From the NCBI GenBank assembly GCA_031284385.1, contig JAISZZ010000084.1, positions 1-16,970 of the forward strand: a stretch of DNA of 16,970 bases, written 5' to 3'. The notes under the pieces were generated by a model, which ran no database searches, was not told the DNA's origin, and saw nothing but the letters and a program-made list of their open reading frames with translations. Position 1 is the stretch's first letter. Every line of letters begins with the position of its first letter. The DNA comes from Treponema sp. (GTDB lineage: Bacteria > Spirochaetota > Spirochaetia > Treponematales > Breznakiellaceae). Shown piece after piece: positions 8,341-14,804 of this stretch. The position numbers and the translations under genes are program-made.

Positions 8341-9384
8341 TTAAGGCAGGGTTTGTAGCAACTTTGACACGCGCAGCGCGGCATCGTCGCCCAGCCTCGG
8401 ATAAATTGGGAAAAGGACAGTTCTAAGACTCAGCGAATATGCGGCGGGGCATTTGTCCTGTGCAGCGAGACCCATACCGGCGGGGGTTTTTGAAAACGCG
8501 CTTTCCACAATAATTTCCTTACGTTTCGCGTAAGCGCAGACATCCTTCACACCAGTTTCAAGCACGAGCGGAAATGCGTAGTTGTTGTATTCAAAATTGT
8601 CAGGATACACAAACAACTTATGCCTTCCTTGCCGCAATGCGGATTGAATGTACAATTCCGCGATTTTTGCCCGCTTTTGCATATTTTTTTCAGTTTCGCG
8701 GAACTGTACAAGCGACATTGCCGCATTCATATCCGGCAGGCCGAACTCAGTCGGCGGAAAAGGCGCGTTCCGAAGCGCCGCCGCGTTACGCCGTTCCGCG
8801 GCATACAGAAGAGCGCCGCCGCCACTTGTAAGCATATCCCGCTCCTCCAGTCCAAGAATCGTAAAAACACCGTAAGAACCAGCTTTTTTTTCACCAAAAC
8901 CACTCATATAAGCGGAGGAACAGTCCTCGATAAGCGGAATTCCAAGTGCTGTTATGCTTTCCATTTCCGGCATAAAACCCAGATTATGGTTCAGAACGAT
9001 AGCACGCGCCGGCGTTTCCGTTTTCGCCGCATCTGCGGCAGCCGCTTCTATCGCCGCGGCATCCATACACGGGCTTGCCGCGCCGGTATCGCAAAAAATC
9101 GCCGTAAGCCCCAAATCGTCAAGCGTTCTGACATAGTAGGCGGGAGAAAGCGCCGAAATCACCACACCCGAATGTGGCGGCAAATCCAGCAGTTTAAGCG
9201 CGAAAAACATCGCCATCGCAGGACTACGCAGTGCAATACAGTAATCAAACCGCAAGCGTTCTTTCGCAATTTGAATCAAGCGCTCCGCCTGTTCGCCGGG
9301 GCCAATTTTCTCCTCAACCAGCACGGAAAGAACGGCATCCATTTCTTTACGCCTGATTGTGGGTGAATAAACTTCAATAATCAT
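8341..9384 (-). CDS. DegT/DnrJ/EryC1-fold protein, catalytic lysine apparently absent
   Basis: The 347 residues follow the DegT/DnrJ/EryC1/StrS aminotransferase layout. There is an N-terminal segment ending VEEKIGPGE, a long helix, then VVISALSPAYYVRTLDDLGLTAIFCD at 74-99. The IEDCSSA motif (152-158) follows; its Asp154 is where the family binds the PLP ring nitrogen. SGGG at 187-190 fits the conserved geGG. In active members a lysine about eight residues before the last Gly forms the PLP Schiff base. Here the segment is LGLEERDMLTSGGG, with Arg182 at that position and no lysine nearby. The usual Gly-Thr phosphate-binding pair is also replaced (SPAMA, 54-58). Active members transfer an amino group to keto sugars for glycans and antibiotics. 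This one may be a dehydratase-like variant, a structural paralogue or inactive. No sugar genes lie nearby to suggest a pathway. Confidence 0.75.
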   Translation of the reverse strand: MIIEVYSPTIRRKEMDAVLSVLVEEKIGPGEQAERLIQIAKERLRFDYCIALRSPAMAMFFALKLLDLPPHSGVVISALSPAYYVRTLDDLGLTAIFCDTGAASPCMDAAAIEAAAADAAKTETPARAIVLNHNLGFMPEMESITALGIPLIEDCSSAYMSGFGEKKAGSYGVFTILGLEERDMLTSGGGALLYAAERRNAAALRNAPFPPTEFGLPDMNAAMSLVQFRETEKNMQKRAKIAELYIQSALRQGRHKLFVYPDNFEYNNYAFPLVLETGVKDVCAYAKRKEIIVESAFSKTPAGMGLAAQDKCPAAYSLSLRTVLFPIYPRLGDDAALRVSKLLQTLP

Positions 9385-9389
9385 GCTTC

Positions 9390-9419
9390 GTTATACAATA
9401 AAAGGCGGACATTCCGCAA
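9390..9419 (-). promoter_or_regulatory. Candidate promoter of the DegT-like gene
   Basis: On the minus strand TTGCGG (9419-9414), 18 nt, then TATAAC (9395-9390) lies only 5 nt before the ATG. The -10 matches consensus at five of six positions. No Shine-Dalgarno is seen upstream of the ATG, consistent with a leaderless transcript. Confidence 0.4.
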
Positions 9420-9460
9420 CCCGAATCCACGGCGGTTTCCAGTGCTTTCATAAATTCAAA

Positions 9461-9520
9461 GGGGGGGCGCTATTTCCAAACAATCAGCGGCACATAGCCG
9501 CTCTATTTACGCGCCCCCCT
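9461..9520 (-). repeat. ~60-bp GC-ended palindromic element, left copy
   Basis: The element begins GGGGGGGCGC and ends GCGCCCCCC, so its ends are complementary. Its reverse complement matches the element at 12759-12820 without gaps. About 42 of 55 positions agree, including a shared 11-nt core CTATGTGCCGC (minus strand 9498-9488) and both ends. The two copies are inverted relative to each other and bracket the lipoprotein gene. Confidence 0.8.
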
Positions 9521-9571
9521 CGCTGCATAACCGGCTTTTATGCAGCGAAATAACCAGCGCAGCCGGTTATT
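9521..9571. repeat. Overlapping, mutually exclusive hairpins
   Basis: A 9-bp perfect stem pairs 9521-9529 with 9539-9547. Its middle, ATAACCGGCT (9527-9536), can instead pair perfectly with AGCCGGTTAT (9561-9570). A third 7-bp stem joins 9549-9555 with 9565-9571. The pairings compete, as in an attenuator, but may simply be palindromic repeat DNA. Confidence 0.55.
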
Positions 9572-9626
9572 CCGCTGCCCCCCAATCCGCCGCAGTGCTG
9601 CCGCGTTTGGACACAGAATTACGCCC

Positions 9627-9656
9627 TTGACACATTCCTCCGGTTTGCGGTACACT
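9627..9656 (+). promoter_or_regulatory. Candidate promoter upstream of the poly-C ORF
   Basis: TTGACA (9627-9632), an 18-nt spacer and TACACT (9651-9656) form the best sigma-70-like promoter I see on the plus strand upstream of the lipoprotein. Six nt later comes ATG 9663. It could drive both the short ORF and the lipoprotein. Confidence 0.45.
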
Positions 9657-9662
9657 TCCCTT

Positions 9663-9812
9663 ATGAATAACAGGGGAACCATTTACGCTGGCAGCATATT
9701 TTCAAGCGGTCTAAATCCGCCCGAAGCCGGACACGGCTCGGCATCACTACCCGCTGTTCGCTGCCCAATATCCGCAAATCCCCCCCCCCCCCCCAGAAAC
9801 GAATTTTTTTAA
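9663..9812 (+). CDS. Candidate 49-codon leader ORF containing an in-frame poly-C tract
   Basis: The ATG follows a promoter-like element by 6 nt and has no Shine-Dalgarno, so it would need leaderless translation. The frame encodes 49 residues, with five prolines from a 15-C tract near its end, and stops at 9810-9812. I recognise no domain. With one C fewer (or two more) the frame would stay open from the tract to a TGA at 9916-9918, overlapping the lipoprotein ATG at 9915 as ATGA. With one C more it would stop at 9824-9826. The composition does not look clearly protein-like, so the ORF may be fortuitous. It is listed because of its position and the slippage-prone tract. Confidence 0.25.
   Translation: MNNRGTIYAGSIFSSGLNPPEAGHGSASLPAVRCPISANPPPPPRNEFF
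9780..9794. repeat. 15-nt homopolymeric C tract
   Basis: Fifteen consecutive C residues, followed shortly by seven T residues (9804-9810), lie 120 bp before the lipoprotein start. Homopolymer tracts of this length are prone to slipped-strand changes. Poly-G/C tracts upstream of surface-antigen genes are a known basis of phase variation in Treponema pallidum tpr genes. Confidence 0.95.
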
Positions 9813-9847
9813 TCAAAACTCTTTAACTAAGACATTGTTTCAAACGG

Positions 9848-9860
9848 GCCGTCTGACGGC
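9848..9860. promoter_or_regulatory. 13-bp palindrome upstream of the lipoprotein gene
   Basis: GCCGTC-T-GACGGC is a perfect 6-bp inverted repeat around one base. It lies 54 bp before the lipoprotein ATG and could be an operator or mRNA hairpin. No regulator can be assigned. Confidence 0.3.
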
Positions 9861-9914
9861 GCCGTCATTCTCATTTAAGGGATTTTTCCCGAAATCTTTA
9901 TTGCGAGGTATGCC

Positions 9915-12362
9915 ATGAAAAAGCACATTTCCTTATTAGCCGTACCCGTCCTGCTGATGCTGGCAGGCATTTTTTCAGCTTGCGAAGACCCCTCTAGCGG
10001 AATCGATATTTCGCAGGGGAACGTAAAGCCGCCCGTACCGAGACTGCCTACGATAAACGGTGTGGAAGTTAAGCCCGGCAAGGCCGCCCTTGGCAAGGGG
10101 GTAAAGCAGCAGTTTACCGCCGTAGTTTCAGGCGGCTCAGGCAGCGAGACGATAGTCTGGACTGTGATAGGCAACTCGGATGGGGAAACATCGATAGATA
10201 AAAACAGCGGCCTCCTCAAAATCGGGGCGGGCGAAACTGCCAAGGTAGTAAACGTAACGGCCACAGTTTCGACAGACTCCACGCAGAACGGCACGGCATC
10301 GGTAATAATAATCGGGAACGATGAATTTCCTGTGGAAAACGGCTTAACGGTAAGCCCCGGCATAATAACGGTGGGCAAAAAAGTATCGCAAACCTTTACG
10401 GCCGTTTTGAGCGCGGATGGAACGGCGGCTGACGGCGTAACATGGACGCTGTTGTCCGGGTCGGGCGGAAGCAGCCCGACCTCAGGTGATGCCCCCGGCG
10501 AGGGCCTTACGACGCTTGAAAACGGTGTGTTGACGGTGGGCGAGGCCGAGACCGCGGCTTGCCTGACGGTGAGGGCGGAGAAGGGCGGCCTGTACGGAAC
10601 GGCGATAGTGTACATCGCGGAGAACGGCGGCGCGCCGCCGGAAGACGACCCCGGTATCCCCGGCGTGTACCCGTCGAATCTGGGGCTGGCGGTAAGCCCG
10701 TCGGAAGCCACGCTGGACCAAGGCGCGATATCGGATGCGTACACCGCGGAACTCAGCAAAGAGGGCGTAACGGAGATAGGGGATATAGCATGGGCGCTGA
10801 GCGGCAGCAAACCGGCCGATACATCCGATAAATCCGAAATCAAGGACGCGAAAGTAACGGTTGCGCCTAAAGAGACGGCGGAAAAACTGCTGGTAACAGC
10901 GACCGCTAGTGTAACAGACCCCGCGGACGGCGGGACGGTTTCTGGCGCCGCCGTGGTTCGTGTGCGGGGGAACGAAAAGCCGCCTATAGTGGTAAACAAC
11001 GGAGTGCGGATAGACCCGCCTGACGCGGTAGTTGTAGCCGGAGGCAGCAAGGTGTTTACGGCGGAGTACGGGATAAACGGCGAGGCCGCGGCGGTAACTT
11101 GGCGCGTGTTGGGCGGCGGCGCTGGGACGAGCGTGAATGAGGGCGGCAAGCTCTCTGTGGCGGCAGGCGAAAAGGCGGCGTATTTGACGCTGCGGGCCGA
11201 GATGAAGGACGGCAGCGGGCGTTACGGCACGGCGGCGATAAAGGTATCAGGCGAGCCTGGCCCTGATGACGGCCCAATATCCAACGGTATAACGGTTAAT
11301 CCGGGCAGGATTACGCTTGCCAAAGGCGGCGAGCGGACTTTCACCGCTACGGACGATGAAGGCGCCACGCCTACAAACGTGGCATGGTCTATAAGGACTA
11401 CGGGCATAAAGAGCGGTACGCAGATTGGCGCGGCTGACGGCAAACTCAAAATAGCGGCAGACGAGAGCCTGCCTGTGATACTGATTTGGGCGGAAGGCGC
11501 GGAAGGGTTTGGAACCGCCGTTGTAAACATAAGCGGTTCCGCCACGCTGGAACCGGCGGTGAGCAAGGTAACTGTGAGCCCCGCCGCCGTAAATGTGGCG
11601 CAGGGCGGAGCGTTCCAGTTCAGCGCGGTTGTTGACGCTGTGGACGGCGCTGACGAAACGGTAACGTGGACGATAACAACAACAGACGTGGCAGGGGGAA
11701 CCAAATTCGAGGCGGACGGCCTTTTAAAAGTGGATGCGGCAGAAAGCCCCAGGACGTTTACGGTTAGGGCGACCTCCGAATTTGGCGACAAAAGCAAGTA
11801 CGGCGAGGCTGTGGTAACTGTGCCTAGTTACACGGTAACGGCGGTAAAAGTAAGCCCGTCCGTAACTGGGGCGAGGCCGGGGTACAGCAGGCAGTTTACC
11901 GCAACGGTTGAAGGTACTAACAGCCCGCCGCAGACTGTAACGTGGACGGTAACGACAGAAGCGGGCGGAGCGCCCGTGGCAGGTACGGGAATCGACGGCG
12001 AAGGCCTGTTGACGGTGGGCGGAGGCGAGACGGCGGAAATCCTGACGGTAAAGGCGGTGTCCACCGGAGACGGTGGCAAGTCCGCTACGGCTAAGGTATA
12101 CACCAGGAGCGCGCTGTTCGTGGCGACCGCGCATAGCAGCGACAAGGCGGCGTATTCGTATGACGGGGAGAACTGGGAAGCGGCGACTCTGCCCAGCAGC
12201 GCGGGGTGGTATGGCGTAACGTATGGCGGCGGCAAATTCGTGGCGGTCGCATGGGACAGCAACACGGCGGCGTATTCGGCGGACGGGGTAAACTGGACCG
12301 CCAGCCCCAGTGGTCTGCCCAGCAGCGCGAATTGGTTTGGCGTGGCGGCGCTAAACGAATAA
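9915..12362 (+). CDS. Surface lipoprotein with seven bacterial Ig-like repeats and a short propeller-like tail
   Basis: This 815-residue protein has an n-region MKKH, a hydrophobic core and FSAC with the lipidation cysteine at 23, a relaxed lipobox typical of spirochaetes. Seven Ig-like (BIG2-type) repeats follow at about 47-133, 141-234, 256-351, 361-445, 456-540, 549-636 and 641-729. Each opens with a V-x-V-x-P-like strand and ends in GTAxVxV-type residues. The tail (731-815) has two copies of a roughly 40-residue unit, FVAxA...AAYSxDGxNW, found in long BNR/propeller-like surface proteins; two copies are too few for a complete propeller. The start has a GAGG 6 nt upstream. The gene is visibly richer in GC than the operon at 13087. 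It is preceded by a poly-C tract and flanked by inverted repeats. Expected location is the outer membrane or cell surface, with a role in adhesion or binding, by analogy only. Confidence 0.85.
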   Translation: MKKHISLLAVPVLLMLAGIFSACEDPSSGIDISQGNVKPPVPRLPTINGVEVKPGKAALGKGVKQQFTAVVSGGSGSETIVWTVIGNSDGETSIDKNSGLLKIGAGETAKVVNVTATVSTDSTQNGTASVIIIGNDEFPVENGLTVSPGIITVGKKVSQTFTAVLSADGTAADGVTWTLLSGSGGSSPTSGDAPGEGLTTLENGVLTVGEAETAACLTVRAEKGGLYGTAIVYIAENGGAPPEDDPGIPGVYPSNLGLAVSPSEATLDQGAISDAYTAELSKEGVTEIGDIAWALSGSKPADTSDKSEIKDAKVTVAPKETAEKLLVTATASVTDPADGGTVSGAAVVRVRGNEKPPIVVNNGVRIDPPDAVVVAGGSKVFTAEYGINGEAAAVTWRVLGGGAGTSVNEGGKLSVAAGEKAAYLTLRAEMKDGSGRYGTAAIKVSGEPGPDDGPISNGITVNPGRITLAKGGERTFTATDDEGATPTNVAWSIRTTGIKSGTQIGAADGKLKIAADESLPVILIWAEGAEGFGTAVVNISGSATLEPAVSKVTVSPAAVNVAQGGAFQFSAVVDAVDGADETVTWTITTTDVAGGTKFEADGLLKVDAAESPRTFTVRATSEFGDKSKYGEAVVTVPSYTVTAVKVSPSVTGARPGYSRQFTATVEGTNSPPQTVTWTVTTEAGGAPVAGTGIDGEGLLTVGGGETAEILTVKAVSTGDGGKSATAKVYTRSALFVATAHSSDKAAYSYDGENWEAATLPSSAGWYGVTYGGGKFVAVAWDSNTAAYSADGVNWTASPSGLPSSANWFGVAALNE

Positions 12363-12365
12363 GCC

Positions 12366-12406
12366 GCAAGTGTAATCAGGCCACAAGGTGGCCTGATTAC
12401 ACTTGC
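12366..12406. terminator. Very strong 19-bp perfect hairpin after the lipoprotein stop
   Basis: Arms 12366-12384 and 12388-12406 pair perfectly over 19 bp around the loop AAG, starting 4 nt after the TAA. It probably ends or protects the 3' end of the lipoprotein mRNA. There is no T run after it, so it is not a classical intrinsic terminator. Its base (GCAAG...CTTGC, then TTA) is shared with the next palindromes. Confidence 0.6.
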
Positions 12407-12410
12407 TTAT

Positions 12411-12571
12411 GGAGTTTGCGCCGCAAGCTACGCTTGCTTACCGCAAACTCCAACGGGGGTTGTGGGCCGCCAACATTAGCTTTATGAGCGTGGAGTTTCG
12501 GGTAAGCAAACGCACAAGCGTTTGCGACCGAAACTCCCTAAGCAAGCCGTAGGCTTGCGGCGCAAACCCCA
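12411..12571. repeat. Array of nested palindromes
   Basis: Three related elements follow the first hairpin. Element one has outer arms 12411-12420/12442-12451 and inner arms 12423-12428/12432-12437. Element two, in the opposite orientation, has outer arms 12492-12501/12528-12537 and inner arms 12506-12513/12518-12525. Element three has inner arms 12542-12548/12552-12558, with flanks resembling the outer arms. Outer arms are GGAGTTTSSG-like and the inner stems differ in sequence and length. GCTTAC or its complement GTAAGC sits beside the inner stem. Confidence 0.85.
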
Positions 12572-12591
12572 GCCGGTGTTGAATCTGGCTG

Positions 12592-12680
12592 TCCACGGAT
12601 TACGCGGATTTAGCGGATTATGACCGCCTGAGAGCGCAAACCACTGACCTATTCGCGTTAATTCGTTTAATTCGCGGACC
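12592..12680. repeat. Short-period intergenic repeat (CGGATTA / AATTCG type)
   Basis: CGGATTW occurs three times at exact 9-nt spacing (12596, 12605, 12614). After about 30 nt, ATTCG occurs at 12651, 12661 and 12670 with CGCG-rich fill, roughly the reverse complement of the first half. Similar motifs are, from memory, common in intergenic DNA of unrelated bacteria. It has no coding potential. Confidence 0.6.
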
Positions 12681-12725
12681 CATTTTTGCGGGCGCTTGAT
12701 TGGGGGGTACTGGAAGACCCGCCTA

Positions 12726-12742
12726 AGCCCGTGAAACGGGCT
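12726..12742. repeat. Mini-hairpin, 7-bp stem and 3-nt loop
   Basis: AGCCCGT/GAA/ACGGGCT is perfect. It has the same shape as the mini-hairpins at 468-588, 8256-8272 and 12967-13030 but a different sequence. Confidence 0.6.
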
Positions 12743-12758
12743 GCGCGGGGCTGAAAGT

Positions 12759-12820
12759 AGGGGGGCGCGACAGGCAAGTGACTATGTGCCGCAAAATGTA
12801 TGGAAACAGCGCCCTCCTCC
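12759..12820 (+). repeat. ~60-bp GC-ended palindromic element, right copy
   Basis: This is the counterpart of 9461-9520 in the opposite orientation. It begins AGGGGGGCGCG, has the core CTATGTGCCGC at 12782-12792 and ends GCGCCCTCCTCC. The middle 12 bases differ most between copies although their length is kept. Confidence 0.8.
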
Positions 12821-12966
12821 TAATTTTAGAGTCATTACGGCAAGCTTTACGTGTAAATGTAAAATTCCTGTTATTAACGACAGAAGGCTTGACAGACAAC
12901 CCGGTTTTAACCGAAACTAAAACAATGCCGCATGAAAACTGAAGTTTTTACACGGCAGTTTAAGCG
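12821..12966. other. Gene-free leader region of the dut operon
   Basis: I see no coding region here. A TTGACA at 12889-12894 has no good -10 at a suitable distance, and CGGTT-TT-AACCG (about 12902-12913) forms a small hairpin. Nothing else stands out. Confidence 0.4.
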
Positions 12967-13030
12967 TCCGGCAGCTTGCCGGAAAAGCACTTATTGCGTC
13001 AACAAAGTTGGCCTGTCAATTTCATTGACA
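12967..13030. repeat. Group of mini-hairpins upstream of dut
   Basis: Three 3-nt-loop hairpins lie close together. TCCGGCA/GCT/TGCCGGA is at 12967-12983, GTCAAC/AAA/GTTGGC at 12998-13012 with one wobble pair, and TGTCAAT/TTC/ATTGACA at 13014-13030. The last two resemble the GTCAAC hairpins at 468-525. Adjacent ACGCATTCGCAT also resembles sequence there. Confidence 0.7.
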
Positions 13031-13086
13031 TCACGCATTCGCATAGATAAGTGCTTCCATATAGCTTTTTAAGCGGAGGCGTTTCC

Positions 13087-13533
13087 GTGGGATTGGGGAT
13101 CACGGTAAATGTAAAAAAACTGCGGCATAACGCGGCGCTGCCAAACTATGAGACGGATGGCGCGTCCGGCATGGATGTGTGCGCCTGCCTTGAAACTCCG
13201 GTAACCGCAGCTTCAGGCGCAATAGTAACTATCCCTACCGGCCTAGCGTTTGAGATTCCGCGCGGTTATGAAATGCAGGTTCGCCCTCGTTCCGGTCTTG
13301 CCCGCAAACATGGAATCACAGTGATAAATTCACCGGGAACAATAGATTCCGATTACCGCGGCGAGCTTGCCATTGTTTTGATAAATTTGAGCGGCGAGGC
13401 TTTCACGATTCACAACGGCGACCGCATAGCGCAGCTTGTATTCGCGCCGGTGGTATACGCAACGGTAATCGAGTCGCGGCAGCTTTCGGAAACAAACAGG
13501 GGAAGCGGAGGGTTTGGTTCAACAGGTCTATGA
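13087..13533 (+). CDS. dut: dUTP diphosphatase (trimeric dUTPase)
   Basis: The enzyme hydrolyses dUTP to dUMP and pyrophosphate, keeping uracil out of DNA and supplying dUMP for thymidylate. All five motifs of the trimeric family are present: GASGMD (25-30), RPRSGL (66-71), GTIDSDYRGE (84-93, with the catalytic aspartate), GDRIAQLVF (111-119) and the C-terminal glycine-rich RGSGGFGSTG (138-147). The start is taken as GTG 13087, with GGAGG at 13075-13079 seven nt upstream. This gives 148 residues, normal for the family; an in-frame GTG at 13051 would add 12 unrelated residues and lacks a ribosome site. It is the first gene of the operon and its stop overlaps the next start (ATGA). A TTGACA at 13025-13030 could be a -35, but it is an arm of a repeat hairpin and the matching -10 is poor. 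Confidence 0.96.
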   Translation: MGLGITVNVKKLRHNAALPNYETDGASGMDVCACLETPVTAASGAIVTIPTGLAFEIPRGYEMQVRPRSGLARKHGITVINSPGTIDSDYRGELAIVLINLSGEAFTIHNGDRIAQLVFAPVVYATVIESRQLSETNRGSGGFGSTGL

Positions 13534-14800
13534 ATACATCGTTAAAAGGCAGAATATCTGGAACAATCGTTAGATATATGCTTAGAGAAACACTATTTGC
13601 TTTTTTTGTTGCTTTTTTATTTTTCTTTATAATTTTTTTTGTTAATCAGCTTTTATTGCTCGCGAGGGAAATACTTTCAAAAAAAGTTCCGTTCAACCAA
13701 GTTGCGCTTCTTGTCATGTACTCGATTCCGAGCGTTGTAGCGCTGTCGAGCCCATACGCGACACTGCTTGGAACTCTTATGACAATCGGACGAATGAACA
13801 CCGATAATGAAATTCTTGTAATGCTCTCTTCCGGCCTGTCCTACAAAAATATTTTTATGCCGACATTGTTTATCGGCATCCTCGTTTCGCTCGTTTCATT
13901 CGGCGTAAATGATGTTTTGCTGCCGATGGGAACGCTTGAATTCACAAAACTTTACCGGCGCATTATGGCATCAACTCCAGCTCTTGAACTTGAATCCAAT
14001 TCTGTAAAGTATTTTAAGAATACGGTTGTAGTTACTGGAAATGTTTCTGGCCGGAAAATTTCCGACCTTTTAATTCTCGATAAAACAAGCGACGGCGAGC
14101 GGCGCATCATCATGGCAAAAAATGCGGAGTTTGTTGATGCTGGCAGTGAAGGGATTCGCCTCGATATGGAAAATGCCTTTGTTCAATCTACAAAAGAAAG
14201 TGTTCACAGTGATTACGACTACGCAAAGAGCGGTTACCTTCGATACCGCATCGAGCAGGACGATTTTATATCAACAATATCCACGATAGGGCCGCGTGAA
14301 ATGACTTCCCGCGATGTATTAACAGAAATTAAAGATAAAGAAAAAACCTTGAATTCCACGCTTTTTGACCGGTACAACAGAATGTTAAGCGCCGAGCTTA
14401 CGCTGGAGAATGCGCTGCGCGGCGGCGTTCAAAGTTATGCGTGGTCGCAGCGAAATTCATTTACGCAAAACTTTCTGCGTGAATATCAATTAACCGCATC
14501 GCTTAAATCTGATCGTATTCTTTCAATTTGGCAGTTGGAATTCTATAAAAAATTTTCTATTCCATTCGGTTCATTATGTTTTATTTTTCTCGCAGTTCCG
14601 CTTGGGCTTTTGGCAAAAAGAAGCGGTCAGACTGTCGGATTTATTCTCGGCATAATAATATCGGTTGTATACTGGGCGCTGCTTCTAGGCGGGCAAAACA
14701 TGGGTATCAGGCTTGGTTATTCACCATTTTGGACAATGTGGCTGCCCAATATAATTACATTTTGCATAGGGCTTATAATGTGTATTCAAAGGGTCAGGCG

Positions 14801-14804
<4 letters not shown>
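13530..14804 (+). CDS. lptF: LptF/LptG (YjgP/YjgQ) family permease, first copy
   Basis: This 424-residue inner-membrane protein has the family layout. Three N-terminal helices (about 20-45, 55-80 and 105-130) come first. A periplasmic beta-rich domain lies in the middle, and three C-terminal helices run from about 340. The conserved cytoplasmic loop IGRMNTDNEILVMLSSGLSYKNIFMP (86-111) is the segment that contacts the LptB ATPase in characterised members. In Gram-negatives LptB2FG extracts lipopolysaccharide from the inner membrane for transport outward. Treponemes are generally described as lacking classical LPS, so the cargo here may be another glycolipid. It starts inside the dut stop (ATGA) and its own stop overlaps the next gene in the same way. 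F and G are assigned by order and length only. Confidence 0.88.

Noticed and set aside
9875..11149. A 424-codon open frame antisense to the lipoprotein gene, and others at 11222-11797 and 11828-12265
   Set aside because: The sense strand has a signal peptide and seven clear Ig repeats. The antisense frames are Ser/Pro/Val-rich by-products of GC-rich repeated codons and show no domain.
12364..12571. Integron attC-like cassette sites
   Set aside because: The elements are palindromes of variable size, but I see no conserved GTTRRRY-type core, no integrase and no gene cassettes.
13051..13086. GTG 13051 as the dut start
   Set aside because: It has no ribosome site. GGAGG at 13075-13079 points to GTG 13087, which also gives the normal family length.
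14576..14800. Upstream extension of lptG
   Set aside because: The extra 75 codons are the shadow of lptF in another frame. ATG 14801 has a ribosome site, an ATGA overlap and the family N-terminus.
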